A DNA stretch of 64,000 nt, taken from contig JABFGG010000023.1 in assembly GCA_013112575.1 (NCBI GenBank), positions 1-64,000 on the forward strand, given 5' to 3'. Position numbers and translations under genes: made by a program. Shown here piece after piece: positions 1 through 8,624 of this stretch. Source of the stretch: Chloroflexota bacterium (GTDB lineage: Bacteria; Chloroflexota; Anaerolineae; Anaerolineales; UBA11579). Positions within the stretch are counted from its first letter, which is position 1. Each line of letters begins with the position of its first letter. The notes beneath the pieces were generated by a model. It saw only the letters and a list, made by a program, of their open reading frames with translations, was not told the DNA's origin and searched no databases.

Positions 1-150
1 CCCACACGGCCGTTTGCTTGCTGCCTGCGCCGCTGACGGCGCCGAACATGTCCTTGACTACTTCACCACAGAACACCCAGACGACCGCCGCCCAAAAGCC
101 GCAATCGAGCAAGCGCGTGCCTGGTCGCGCGCAGAGATATCCATGACCCC
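1..150 (+). pseudogene. Imm-5-like protein, internal fragment
   Basis: The plus strand reads through the left arm and the spacer as one continuous stretch of an Imm-5-like protein, including CAADGAEHVLDYFTTEHPDD, AIEQARAW and AEISMTPARA. This is a natural continuation of the family sequence. After base 150 the frame runs into the mirror copy and becomes nonsense. No start or stop of its own is visible in the window. Confidence 0.5.
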
Positions 151-271
151 GGCACGCGCTTGCTCGATTGCGGCTTTTGGGCGGTGGTCGTCTGGGTGTT
201 CTGTGGTGAAGTAGTCAAGGACATGTTCCGCGCAGTCAGCGGCCCAGGCAGCAAGCAAACGGTGGTGTGGG
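1..271. repeat. 121-bp inverted repeat with 29-bp spacer
   Basis: Bases 1-121 match the reverse complement of 151-271 with about six mismatches; the spacer is 122-150. Both arms code for the same part of an Imm-5-like protein, read on the plus strand in the left arm and on the minus strand in the right arm. The inner ends are a natural short inverted repeat inside the gene (gcgcgtgcc and ggcacgcgc), which would favour fold-back template switching. It may be a contig-end chimera or a real inverted duplication. Confidence 0.9.
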
Positions 272-348
272 TCTTCGAGCGTACCGCCGCGACGAACGGT
301 CACGAATCTCGGATCCCTGCTCCCGCTATATGTTTTTTCCTTAGCCAT
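58..348 (-). pseudogene. Imm-5-like putative immunity protein, truncated by the inverted repeat
   Basis: The ATG at 348 follows a GGAG motif. The product opens MAKEKTYSG and continues through DPRFVTVRRGGTLEDPHHRL and WAADCAEHVLDYFTTEHPDD to AIEQARA, then turns into a mirror-image translation at about base 150. The N-terminal part resembles the Imm-5-like putative immunity proteins linked to polymorphic toxin loci. That assignment is from memory of the family pattern. It lies 32 bases downstream of pheT on the same strand. Its true C-terminus is missing here because of the fold-back. No toxin gene is visible next to it. Confidence 0.55.
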
Positions 349-379
349 AGATTCTCCGCTCATTCCAGAAGAGCCTATT

Positions 380-2917
380 TTACTCGCGCAACTTGGCCTG
401 CAACTCGCGATCCAGGCGCGCCACGATCTTCTTGCGGATCTTTGCCACTTCCTTGTCGGTCATGGTGCGGTCGGGGGCCTGATAGGTCAGGTTATAAGCC
501 AGGCTTTTGTTGCCTGCCCCGATCTGCTCGCCGCGGTAGACGTCAAAGAGTTGTACAGCGCTGATGCTGCCCTTGCCGGTTTGGGTGATGAGGGCTTCGA
601 TCTGGGCGGCGGGGATAGCTTCGCCCACCACAATGGCCAGGTCTTCCAGCACCGGTGGGTAGTTGGGCACAGCCTCGGTGTCGTGGCGCATCGGGGCTAG
701 CTCTTCAAGGGCTTCCAGGTCAAACTCGGCAGCCACCACCGGGGCCTCTCCCAGATCGTGCTGGGCGTGGACGGCAGGGTGCAGCTCGCCTAATACAGCC
801 ACCTGACGCTCTCCAACCATAATGCGGGCGCACTTGCCGGGATGGAAGCTGGGATGCTGGTAGGGTTCATATTTGATACCCTCCAGGTGGATGCCTGCTA
901 TTAGTTCATCCGTGACGCCTTTGAGGTCATAGAAGTCGAATTGGCCTTCAGCGGCGTCCAGCCAATCGGCGGCTTCGCGCTGGCCGGTCATGGCGATGAC
1001 CAAGCGCGACAGCTCGTCGGGCAGTGGGCTGTCTTCTGAACCCATATAAATGTGGCCGATCTCGAACACGGCCACACGCTCGCGGATGCGGCTGTTACGC
1101 TCGAGGATCTCCAGCACGCTGGATAAAAGGCTCTTGCGCATCATGTAGCGGTCGGCAGCAATAGGGTTGACGATCTCAATGTAAGGCTTGTCATCAGCTT
1201 CGGCACCGGGGGGCAGGCGGCGGGCCTCACGTTCCGGCGAGGTCATGTGATAGGTCATGATCTCCTGCAGACCGACATTGGAGAGAATGTCGCGCAGCCG
1301 TTCCTCGAAAAACAGTTCGGGATTACCGCGTTGAGGGGGCAGCACGTCAGACATGCGCGTTTCTGGGATATTGTCGTAACCATAAATGCGGGCGATCTCC
1401 TCCATCACGTCGGCCTTGCCGATGATGGGGTCCTGGTCGATGTCGCGGCGGTGGTCTGGCATTTTTGCCAACACTTTGTCGCTCTCTAGGGTCGTCTCGA
1501 ATTCCAGGCGTCCCAAAATCTCGGCAATCTTTTCAAGGGAAAGTTCAATGCCCAGCCAACGAGTGACATCGGCAGGAGTGACCTCAACAACGGGGTCTTC
1601 CACGGGCAGGGGGTAATTGTCGATCAGGCCTTTGGCGATGGTGCCGCCAGCCCACGCGTGCATCAACTTTATGCCACGTTTGACACCACGCGGCGCCATC
1701 TCTGGGTGCATGTTGCGCGCGAAGCGATAGGAAGCTTCGGAGTGCATGTGCAAATAACCGAGGCTTTTGCGCACATTGATGTAATTCCAGTGAGCGCCTT
1801 CGAGTAGGACGTTGGTGGTACTGTCCGAGACTTCCGTTTCCGCACCGCCCATGATGCCAGCAAGGGAATGCGAACCAGCAGCATCGCCGATCAGGACGGT
1901 GAAGTCTTTGAGTTCGTGTTCTTCACCGTCGAGGGTGGTGAGCTTTTCGCCGGGTTCGGCGGTGCGGGTGTGCAGCACGGGTGTCTTGCCACCGGCGCGT
2001 TTCACTAAAACGTCATAATCGAAGGCGTGCAGGGGTTGCCCAACCTCGAACATGACGTAGTTGGTGACGTCTACCACGTTATTGATGGGCCTTTGGCCGA
2101 TCAGGTTCAAGCGACGCTGCACCCAGTCGGGGCTGGGCTTGATCTCAATATCCTTGATGAGGGCCAGCACGAAGCGCTGATTGAGTTCGGGTTCACGAAT
2201 CTCGATGGAAATCTGGCCTTCTATAGCATCACCTTTAGCTACAAAGTCGTAATCGGGCTGCTTTAGCTCGCGTTTGAACAGGGCTGAGATCTCCCGGGCG
2301 ATACCGTAGATGTTGGCATTGCGGGCGATGTTGGGGGTGATGGCGATATCCAACACTGCGTCGCCCATATAGTCTGCCAGAGGAGTACCGACCGGCGCGT
2401 CTTCCGGTAGCAGCATAATGCCTTCGTGTTCTTCTGAAAGGCCCAATTCTTTTTCTGAGCACACCATTGAGTAAGACTCAACGCCACGGATTTTGGTGCG
2501 CTTGAGGGTCATCAATTGAAGGCCCTCTTTGTGGCCATCATAGAGCTGCGCACCTTCCTTAGCGTAGGCTACTTTCAAAGACGTTTCCAGCGGGCCTTTA
2601 CCCTTGAATTCAAATAGGTTGGGCGCGCCGGTCAACACGGTATGTTCTTCTTTGCTGTCATTGAGTTTGCACAGCACCAGACGGTCGGCGTCGGGGTGCG
2701 CCATGACTTCGAGGATCTCGCCAACCACGATGAGTTCTTTGTCCCAGGCGATGCCGGTAACCTTAAAATCGTGCTTGTCCCCGGGTGGGGGTTCAAGTCC
2801 TACAAAGTGAATCTCTTCCACTTCCAAACCCGCCATGGTGATGGTGTAGACGAGTTCTTCGAGGGGGATGTCGTCGATATCGACGAAGTCTTTTAACCAG
2901 CTAATTGGTGCTTTCAT
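380..2917 (-). CDS. pheT: Phenylalanyl-tRNA synthetase beta subunit
   Basis: This 845-residue protein is the beta chain of the cytoplasmic alpha2-beta2 enzyme that charges tRNA-Phe and edits mischarged Tyr. The start MKAPISWLKDFV is typical of the family. The order of parts is an EMAP-like tRNA-binding region (about 45-165), the B3/B4 editing core (about 225-400, with ALIKDIEIKPSP and RPINNVVDVTNYV), the B5 region (about 420-500, HRRDIDQDPI), the catalytic-like core, and a C-terminal FDX-ACB anticodon-binding domain (about 752-845, ending near AYNLTYQAPDRTMTDKEV). It begins 14 bases after pheS ends, so the two form one T-box-controlled transcript. Full length; nothing unusual. Confidence 0.97.
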   Translation of the reverse strand: MKAPISWLKDFVDIDDIPLEELVYTITMAGLEVEEIHFVGLEPPPGDKHDFKVTGIAWDKELIVVGEILEVMAHPDADRLVLCKLNDSKEEHTVLTGAPNLFEFKGKGPLETSLKVAYAKEGAQLYDGHKEGLQLMTLKRTKIRGVESYSMVCSEKELGLSEEHEGIMLLPEDAPVGTPLADYMGDAVLDIAITPNIARNANIYGIAREISALFKRELKQPDYDFVAKGDAIEGQISIEIREPELNQRFVLALIKDIEIKPSPDWVQRRLNLIGQRPINNVVDVTNYVMFEVGQPLHAFDYDVLVKRAGGKTPVLHTRTAEPGEKLTTLDGEEHELKDFTVLIGDAAGSHSLAGIMGGAETEVSDSTTNVLLEGAHWNYINVRKSLGYLHMHSEASYRFARNMHPEMAPRGVKRGIKLMHAWAGGTIAKGLIDNYPLPVEDPVVEVTPADVTRWLGIELSLEKIAEILGRLEFETTLESDKVLAKMPDHRRDIDQDPIIGKADVMEEIARIYGYDNIPETRMSDVLPPQRGNPELFFEERLRDILSNVGLQEIMTYHMTSPEREARRLPPGAEADDKPYIEIVNPIAADRYMMRKSLLSSVLEILERNSRIRERVAVFEIGHIYMGSEDSPLPDELSRLVIAMTGQREAADWLDAAEGQFDFYDLKGVTDELIAGIHLEGIKYEPYQHPSFHPGKCARIMVGERQVAVLGELHPAVHAQHDLGEAPVVAAEFDLEALEELAPMRHDTEAVPNYPPVLEDLAIVVGEAIPAAQIEALITQTGKGSISAVQLFDVYRGEQIGAGNKSLAYNLTYQAPDRTMTDKEVAKIRKKIVARLDRELQAKLRE

Positions 2918-2931
2918 AATGTATGCCTTGC

Positions 2932-3960
2932 CTAGAACTGTTCCAAGAAGCGCAAATCATTGCGCCAGAAATAGCGGATGTCGTCGATGCGGTGTAGCAA
3001 CATGGTGATACGTTCCGGGCCCATGCCGAATGCATAGCCGGAATATTCTTCGGGATCGTAGCCACCATAGCGCAACACAGTAGGATGCACCATGCCGGAA
3101 CCGAGGATCTCCAACCAACCGGTTTGTTTACATACTGAGCAGCCCTTGCCGCCACATACGAAACACTCGACGTCCATCTCCGCGCTGGGTTCAGTGAAGG
3201 GGAAGTGTGAGGCGCGGAAGCGGGTACCCACATTGGGGTCGTCGAAGAGGCGGCGAGCGAAATCCGTCAGTGTTCCTTTGAGGTCACTCAAAGTGATGTG
3301 CTTGCCGACAGCAAGACCCTCCACTTGGGTGAATTGCATCTCGGAGCGGGTAGTGACCTGCTCGTAGCGATAGCACATACCTGGCAGAATCACGCGGATG
3401 GGATCTGGATGGAACTCACGCATGGCATGGATCTGCCCTGGCGAAGTATGCGTGCGCAGGATGACGCCTTCGGTGCTGGTATAGAAGGTGTCCCACATGT
3501 CGCGCGCCGGATGGTGGGGGGGCATGTTGAGGAAGGTGAAGTTGTAGTCATCCGACTCGACTTCACGCGAGCGGTAGACCTGGAAACCCATTTCTGCGAA
3601 GATGGCGTAAATGCGTCGCAGGGTCTGGGTGATTGGGTGCAGGCGTCCACGCACCAGGGCACGCCCGGGCAATGTAACGTCCAACTGCTCTTCATCCAGC
3701 GAGGCGCTGAGTGCGGCTTGCTTGAGCATGGCCCGCTTGGTTTCCAGTTCGGCTTCCAGTGCTACTTTGACTTCATTGGCGCGCTGACCGACCTTGGGGC
3801 GTTCTTCTTTGCTCAGGCCACCCATCTGCTTAAACGAGTTCATCAAGGGCGAACTGCGCCCCAGGTGAGCCACGCGCCAGGCTTCCAGAGCATCCAGGTC
3901 CGATACTTTTTCCAGGGCAGCCTGTGCCTCTGCTTTGATCTGTTCCAATTGTTCCAGCAT
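2932..3960 (-). CDS. pheS: Phenylalanyl-tRNA synthetase alpha subunit
   Basis: The 342-residue catalytic alpha chain starts at an ATG next to a GGAG-type ribosome site. An N-terminal coiled coil (about 1-90) binds tRNA. The class II core follows, with HPITQTLRRIYAIF, RTHTSPGQIHAM (motif 2 area), FRASHFPFTEPSAEMDVEC and the motif 3 stretch GYAFGMGPERITML. It has the usual length for the bacterial family. It is the first gene after the T-box leader at 3989-4270, so its expression should respond to uncharged tRNA-Phe. Confidence 0.97.
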   Translation of the reverse strand: MLEQLEQIKAEAQAALEKVSDLDALEAWRVAHLGRSSPLMNSFKQMGGLSKEERPKVGQRANEVKVALEAELETKRAMLKQAALSASLDEEQLDVTLPGRALVRGRLHPITQTLRRIYAIFAEMGFQVYRSREVESDDYNFTFLNMPPHHPARDMWDTFYTSTEGVILRTHTSPGQIHAMREFHPDPIRVILPGMCYRYEQVTTRSEMQFTQVEGLAVGKHITLSDLKGTLTDFARRLFDDPNVGTRFRASHFPFTEPSAEMDVECFVCGGKGCSVCKQTGWLEILGSGMVHPTVLRYGGYDPEEYSGYAFGMGPERITMLLHRIDDIRYFWRNDLRFLEQF

Positions 3961-3988
3961 GATCTTCTCCTGCTAATTTAAACAATAA

Positions 3989-4270
3989 CTCCCGTCCACA
4001 TTGGGACGGGAGGGAAATCCCGCGGTACCACCCAAATTGATGGCTGATGCCATCCAACTTAGACTATTCACAAAGGAACTTTGTGAATAACCCCTCCTCT
4101 AACGCTGAGGCTGCGGCCTTTACTACTAAGCTGTTGAACTATTCCCAAAGGCAGCTCGGGCGTGAACTTCAGCCAGGTTTCACTCAGTTGGGGTTGCAGT
4201 CTGTGCCCCAACCTCCCTGGCAGCTTCCACTGGCTTACTTTACGCCGTCAAAGCAATTACTTTTGAATTG
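3989..4270 (-). promoter_or_regulatory. T-box leader of pheST (tRNA-Phe sensing)
   Basis: On the minus strand the hallmark T-box sequence GGGTGGTACCGCGGG lies at 4033-4019. A rho-independent terminator follows at once, with stem ctcccgtcc / ggacgggag (4012-3989) and a T-rich tail. Upstream about 230 bases can form Stem I. A UUC triplet at 4166-4164 inside a candidate internal loop fits a Phe specifier codon, but I have not folded the leader. Uncharged tRNA would stabilise the antiterminator and allow pheST transcription. This accounts for the whole gap between pheS and the GAF gene. Confidence 0.93.
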
Positions 4271-4276
4271 TGGTTC

Positions 4277-4306
4277 TAATTATGTCTAAATCGGGTGGGC
4301 TGTCAA
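4277..4306 (-). promoter_or_regulatory. Promoter of the T-box/pheST operon
   Basis: Read on the minus strand, a perfect TTGACA (-35, 4306-4301) is followed after 18 bases by TAATTA (-10, 4282-4277). The predicted start of transcription is near 4270, which gives a leader of about 310 bases before the pheS start codon. Confidence 0.6.
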
Positions 4307-4319
4307 GGGGCAGGAAGGT

Positions 4320-4928
4320 TTACTGTGATTGCACCCGTTCTGCTTTCACAATTGCCAGAGAGACCAAACGCGCCGCCAGCATGAGCACTTCCTGATCGTC
4401 GGTATCAAATGAGCGTTCTGTGCTCATATTGACCGCTTCGATCACGCCGATGGTGCGCTTGCCATCCCATAGAGGCACGCATAACAAAGATTTTGTCTGC
4501 AAACCCGTGTGCTTATCGACCATAGGAGAGAAAGTTGGTTCCATAGTTACGTCGCTTACCAGGCTCGGTTGGCGCTTTTCGGCCACATCACCGGCCACCC
4601 CAATGCCTTTTGGCAAACGATAATTCATCAACTTTCCCCGGGACGCGCCGATGACATCTACAAAGACCAGTTCGCCACTGTCATCATCTAATAACAACAG
4701 CGAGCCGTTCTCTGAGCCTACCGCCGCAATAGCATGATTGAGTAGTTCGTGGATCAGGTTATAGACGTCAACGTCAGGGGTGATGCTATCCAGGCTGCGA
4801 TGGAGATCGTTGAGACCACGAATAGTTTGCTGCAAACGTTCGACGTACTTGCGCAGGGAGGCATTTTCAGCACGGAGACGCATCATTTCCTGCTGCGTCT
4901 GGCGCTGGGTTTGGATGTCTTCCGACAT
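4320..4928 (-). CDS. GAF-domain protein with N-terminal coiled coil
   Basis: I place the start at the ATG at 4928 (MSEDIQTQRQ) because AAAGGAGAG sits just before it; an in-frame ATG lies further upstream. Of 202 residues, 1-45 are a Gln/Arg/Leu-rich coiled coil and about 55-198 are one GAF domain, with GSENGSLLLLDDD, YRLPKGIGVAGDVAEKRQ and KSLLCVPLWDGKRTIGVIEA. There is no kinase or DNA-binding output, so it is a stand-alone sensor or a partner of another signalling protein. The ligand is unknown. It is divergent from the PPIase gene at 5041. Confidence 0.85.
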   Translation of the reverse strand: MSEDIQTQRQTQQEMMRLRAENASLRKYVERLQQTIRGLNDLHRSLDSITPDVDVYNLIHELLNHAIAAVGSENGSLLLLDDDSGELVFVDVIGASRGKLMNYRLPKGIGVAGDVAEKRQPSLVSDVTMEPTFSPMVDKHTGLQTKSLLCVPLWDGKRTIGVIEAVNMSTERSFDTDDQEVLMLAARLVSLAIVKAERVQSQ

Positions 4929-4955
4929 ATATCTCTCCTTTTGCCTCTTTATTTC

Positions 4956-5008
4956 ATTATACATAATGAGCAAAGAAAGTCACGTTAGAGACTTGTAACA
5001 GGTATAAT
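4956..5008. promoter_or_regulatory. Divergent promoters between the GAF gene and the PPIase lipoprotein
   Basis: The minus strand has TATAAT at 4961-4956, 28 bases before the GAF start, with a weak -35 (cgtgac) 17 bases upstream. The plus strand has TATAAT at 5003-5008, 32 bases before the start at 5041. Both -10 boxes match the consensus exactly; the -35 boxes are weak. Confidence 0.5.
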
Positions 5009-5040
5009 GTGCGGGTTATTTCACAAAAGACGTGCTATTT

Positions 5041-5964
5041 ATGAAAAAAGTTCCCCTTCGCCACCCCCTATGGTGGCTTTTAATTGCCTTATATCTCGCT
5101 GCTTGTGGCAGTACTGCCACACCTGAGGCCACAGTAACCCTCCCCCCTGTAGTCGAAGCAGCTCCCACTGAAAGTGAAGCCGCCCCCGAAGAAGCCGCAC
5201 CTACCCAGGCTGATGTGGCTTATGCTATGGTCAACGGAGAAGCTATTCTGCAAAGTGCCTTTGATGCTAACCTGGCGCGTTACCAGGCTGCACAAGCCGA
5301 AGCTGGCACACTTCTGGCAACAGAGAATGTTGAACAGGTCGTGCTGGACGATATGGTACGGCGTTTGCTGCTGGCACAGAGCGCACGTGAGAATGGTTTC
5401 ACTGCCGATGATGCCTTGCTTGATGAACGCATTGCCAACACGATTGCCAGCATAGGCGGACAGGAAGCTTTTGGCGCCTGGCTGGTGGCCAACAGTTTCA
5501 CGCCAGACCTGTTTCGCCAGGAGTTGGCTATCGAGATCGAAGCCGCCTGGATGCGTGACCAGATCGTTAACAGTGTGCCTCAAACTGCTGAACAGGTGCT
5601 GGCCCGCGAGGTGCTGTCTTTCACCGAGTTCGAAGCCCAGCGGTTGCTTAGTCAATTGGACAGTGGCGTGGAGTTCGACACCATCGTCACCAACAATGAT
5701 CCCCAGGGATTGGGTTACCTGGGATGGTTCCCTCGGGGCTATTTGTTGCAGGTGGAATTGGAAGAAGCTGTCTTTGCCCTTGAGCCCGGCCAACACAGCA
5801 ACGTGATCGCCTCGGAAATCGGTTTTCACATCGTACAGGTGCTCGAAAAGGACCCTGACCGGCAATTAACCCAGGATGCCCGCCTGACATTGCAGCGGCA
5901 GGCTTTGGCCGATTGGCTGGAGCAGCGCATCGCCCAAAGTCAGTTTGAGAATTACACACCTTAA
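5041..5964 (+). CDS. SurA/PrsA-like peptidyl-prolyl isomerase lipoprotein
   Basis: A lipoprotein signal ends in the lipobox LAAC (about residues 18-21), so the 307-residue protein should be anchored to the outer face of the membrane. A Pro/Thr/Glu-rich linker follows. Then comes a SurA-N-like helical region that starts AYAMVNGEAILQ and contains DDMVRRLLLAQSAREN. A parvulin domain lies at about 190-285, with LGYLGWFPRG, FALEPGQHSNVI and GFHIVQVLEKD. Such proteins help secreted proteins fold. The ATG at 5041 was chosen because the signal peptide starts there. It is followed closely by another membrane-anchored protein. Confidence 0.88.
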   Translation: MKKVPLRHPLWWLLIALYLAACGSTATPEATVTLPPVVEAAPTESEAAPEEAAPTQADVAYAMVNGEAILQSAFDANLARYQAAQAEAGTLLATENVEQVVLDDMVRRLLLAQSARENGFTADDALLDERIANTIASIGGQEAFGAWLVANSFTPDLFRQELAIEIEAAWMRDQIVNSVPQTAEQVLAREVLSFTEFEAQRLLSQLDSGVEFDTIVTNNDPQGLGYLGWFPRGYLLQVELEEAVFALEPGQHSNVIASEIGFHIVQVLEKDPDRQLTQDARLTLQRQALADWLEQRIAQSQFENYTP

Positions 5965-6031
5965 TTCTGGTTTGACTATAAAATAAATTTTGCTGTCCGT
6001 TGAGTGGCCACGGGCGGCTGGAGTTCCAAGT

Positions 6032-6802
6032 ATGGATGAATTTGACTTCATCGATGAACAACCACAACGCCGACGCCGACGCAGAGGTTCTTCAGGACTG
6101 CTGTGGAATATCCTGTCTACCCTGTTCTTGCTGGCAACATTTTGCATAGGTGGCGTTTCCGCATTGATATTTCAGGGCGCTTACAATCCTTTCCCCGCGG
6201 GAGCAACATCAACGCTTGTTCCTACCCTGGGGCTACCCACCGCGCGGCCTAGCAACACGCCTGCGCCACCGCCCAGCCCTACTCCCACATTCCTGAATGT
6301 AGCCACGGACACACCTACCGTTGAGCCGCCTACCGCCACACCCATCACCCCAACCGAAGAAGTTACGGTTACCTCTGATGGGCCGCCTACCGAGACGACT
6401 GAACCGGGCAGTGGCAACGGCCAGTATGTTTTGCAGCCTGGCAATCCCGCTTATTTGGAATCAGTCATCTTTGACCATCTAACTGCGTTGCAATGTGATT
6501 TCCTGGGTGTGGCCGGGCAGGCGCTTAACAATGAAGGTGCGCCAGTAGTCGGCTTACAGGTGCGGGTGACCGGCAACCTGGCCGGCACACCGCTGGATTT
6601 GTTGAGTATTACAGGCTCGGCGCAGGATTATGGCCCTGGTGGTTATGAGATCAAGATTGCCGATGCTCCCATTGAGTCGAATGGCACGGTCTTTTTGCAA
6701 CTGTTGGATGTAGCCGGTGCGCCATTGTCCGATGTGATCGTATTTGATACTAAAAGTGAGTGTACCCAAAACCTGATTCTGATGAACTTTTCGCAGAACT
6801 AA
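6032..6802 (+). CDS. Membrane-anchored protein with Pro/Thr linker and Ig-like domain
   Basis: The ATG at 6032 follows a GGAG motif. An acidic start and an Arg run (QRRRRRRG) precede one membrane segment at about 20-45 (LLWNILSTLFLLATFCIGG). A Thr/Pro-rich spacer of about 85 residues follows, then an extracellular beta domain with FLGVAGQALNNEGAPVVGLQ and GPGGYEIKIAD. This domain pattern resembles carboxypeptidase-regulatory or Ig-like folds, probably for binding or display. The exact family is not recognised. It may be cotranscribed with the PPIase (67 bases apart). Confidence 0.7.
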   Translation: MDEFDFIDEQPQRRRRRRGSSGLLWNILSTLFLLATFCIGGVSALIFQGAYNPFPAGATSTLVPTLGLPTARPSNTPAPPPSPTPTFLNVATDTPTVEPPTATPITPTEEVTVTSDGPPTETTEPGSGNGQYVLQPGNPAYLESVIFDHLTALQCDFLGVAGQALNNEGAPVVGLQVRVTGNLAGTPLDLLSITGSAQDYGPGGYEIKIADAPIESNGTVFLQLLDVAGAPLSDVIVFDTKSECTQNLILMNFSQN

Positions 6803-6820
6803 ACAAGATAATGTGGAAGA

Positions 6821-6849
6821 GGCGGCCAGAGTGGTCGCCTTTTCTTTTT
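6821..6849 (+). terminator. Rho-independent terminator
   Basis: The stem ggcggcca / tggtcgcc has a 3-base loop and is followed by a T-rich tail, 18 bases after the stop of the Ig-like protein gene. Confidence 0.8.
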
Positions 6850-6905
6850 AAAGCGGCCTCATGTGTCGTTAAGGCTTTTGTTAGCTTTATACAAGGCTTT
6901 GTTCC

Positions 6906-6911
6906 TATAAT
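6906..6911 (+). promoter_or_regulatory. -10 box for the molybdenum oxidoreductase gene
   Basis: A perfect TATAAT lies 43 bases before the start at 6955. The -35 region is weak. A strong ribosome site AAGGAGGAG precedes the start codon. Confidence 0.45.
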
Positions 6912-6954
6912 AAGGGCGCAATTATCCTGAGTTTCTCAAGGAGGAGAAACTAAT

Positions 6955-8574
6955 ATGAAACGAACTTCTTTATGGCTGGGGGCTATCTTAGGTGCGCTAA
7001 CCAGTTTACCCGTCTTAGCCCTGATGTATCTGGGTGAACGCCTCGCTGGTTTGCCTTTCCTGCCTTTTGATCTTTTTGACTGGATCGCACGCGTCTTGCC
7101 GGGTGAAGTGATCACCTTCGGTATCGATTTAATCGTTAGTGTGATCACCATTCTGCCCCTGGGTGATACATCAACTGCGGCCAAGATCTCAGAGCAGATC
7201 ATGGCCATTAGCATGGTCATCGCTATGGGGGCCGTTTTCGGTCTGGTGGTGGCCTACGTGGCGCGTCGTAATGCTGAACAAACGCGCACTGCCGGTTACA
7301 TCGGTGCTACGGTCCTCTGGTTGTTTGCCTTGTTCATCGATAACCAGGTTGGTTTTTCGGCAGCCGGGTTTGTCCCCAAGCTGGTGTGGCTGGCTTTCCT
7401 ATTCGTGGCCTGGGGCTGGGTCCTGATCCTGGCTGTCAACGAAGCCGGGCCGGCTTTTGCCAATGAAGAAGGAGCGCGTTTCTCACGACGTGACTTCTTA
7501 ACTACAGGCAGTATCAGCCTGGCAGCGGTCACCCTGGGTGCTTGGGGGCTGGGTCGTTTCTTGCGTGGGGGTACGGCGACTGGACCGGGGGTAGCTGCCG
7601 CACCCGTCCAAATTGGTTCAGGTGGCACGTCCGGCCCGGCGGCTTCTCCACCCGAAGAAGTGCTGGCAGCGAGGCCTGCTCCTGTGAAGGGCACGCGCTC
7701 GGAAATAACACCCGACGGCGAGTTCTATCGTATTGACATCAATACGCGCGCTCTGGAGATCAACGAGGCTGACTGGAAGCTGGAGGTCATGGGGCTGGTG
7801 GATGAGCCCCTGAACCTCACGCTTGAGGAAATCCGCGCCATGCCTTCGCAAACTCAAGTCCTCACCATGCAATGCATTTCCAATCGTATTGGCAGCGACC
7901 TGACGGGTACAGCTCGCTGGACGGGCGTGCGCTTCAAACAGGTTATGGATATGGCCGGCTTGCAGAGCGATGCTCAATACTTCGTGATCCGTTCCGGGGA
8001 TGACTTCTTCGAAACCGTCAGTATGGAAGATATGCTCGATGAGCGCACTTTGCTTGTATATGATATGAATGGTGCACCTTTGGAAACCAAACATGGTTTC
8101 CCGCTACGTATTTATATCCCCAATCGCTATGGAATGAAGCAGCCCAAATGGATCGAATCGATTGAGGCAGTGGATAGCTGGGTAGAAGGCTACTGGGTAG
8201 TGCGTGGCTGGAGCAAAGAAGCCCGCCCCCGTACTGTTTCGGTGGTTGATACCGTGGCCGTGGATATGATGACTGGTGGTGAAGATGGCAGTAAAACAGT
8301 TGAGGTGGGTGGTATGGCCTGGGCAGGGGCCCGCGGCATCAGCAAGGTTGAGGTGCAGGTGGATGATGGGGCCTGGACCGAGGTGGATTTGATCTCACCG
8401 GCTCTTAGCCCACTGACCTGGGTGTTGTGGCGCTATGACTGGCCCTTCGAAGAAGGCCGCCATGTCTTTAAGGTGCGAGCCTATGACGGCGCAGGTGAAA
8501 TCCAGGTAGTTGAAGAAAACCCGCCACGCCCAGATGGCGCAACCGGTATCCATAGTATGTCGGTGAATGTGTAA
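6955..8574 (+). CDS. Membrane-anchored molybdopterin oxidoreductase (sulfite oxidase/YedY-type fold)
   Basis: The 539-residue protein begins with about four membrane segments (residues 1-175). Then comes a twin-arginine-like motif SRRDFL followed by a hydrophobic stretch (ISLAAVTLGAWGLG), and from about 235 a molybdopterin domain. The likely molybdenum-ligand Cys is in TMQCISNRIGSDL, followed by ARWTGVRFKQVMDMAG. From about 435 an Ig-like dimerisation domain contains GGMAWAGARGISKVEVQVD. Domains of this fold oxidise or reduce small substrates outside the cytoplasm; the substrate here is unknown. A Tat motif placed after membrane helices is unusual and suggests dual Sec/Tat insertion. A strong ribosome site precedes the ATG. 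Confidence 0.88.
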   Translation: MKRTSLWLGAILGALTSLPVLALMYLGERLAGLPFLPFDLFDWIARVLPGEVITFGIDLIVSVITILPLGDTSTAAKISEQIMAISMVIAMGAVFGLVVAYVARRNAEQTRTAGYIGATVLWLFALFIDNQVGFSAAGFVPKLVWLAFLFVAWGWVLILAVNEAGPAFANEEGARFSRRDFLTTGSISLAAVTLGAWGLGRFLRGGTATGPGVAAAPVQIGSGGTSGPAASPPEEVLAARPAPVKGTRSEITPDGEFYRIDINTRALEINEADWKLEVMGLVDEPLNLTLEEIRAMPSQTQVLTMQCISNRIGSDLTGTARWTGVRFKQVMDMAGLQSDAQYFVIRSGDDFFETVSMEDMLDERTLLVYDMNGAPLETKHGFPLRIYIPNRYGMKQPKWIESIEAVDSWVEGYWVVRGWSKEARPRTVSVVDTVAVDMMTGGEDGSKTVEVGGMAWAGARGISKVEVQVDDGAWTEVDLISPALSPLTWVLWRYDWPFEEGRHVFKVRAYDGAGEIQVVEENPPRPDGATGIHSMSVNV

Positions 8575-8595
8575 TTGGAAATCGAAACGAGAAAA

Positions 8596-8624
8596 AGCCC
8601 CTGCAATTTGCGGGGGCTTTTTTA
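8596..8624. terminator. Terminator between convergent genes
   Basis: The stem agcccctgca / tgcgggggct has a 3-base loop, with A-rich sequence before it and T-rich sequence after it. It can stop transcription from both the molybdenum enzyme gene and the response regulator gene. Confidence 0.85.

Noticed and set aside
3298..3981. 227-residue plus-strand frame opposite pheS
   Set aside because: Antisense shadow caused by codon bias of pheS.
5089..5865. 258-residue minus-strand frame opposite the PPIase gene
   Set aside because: Antisense shadow of a clear lipoprotein gene; no start signal or family pattern.
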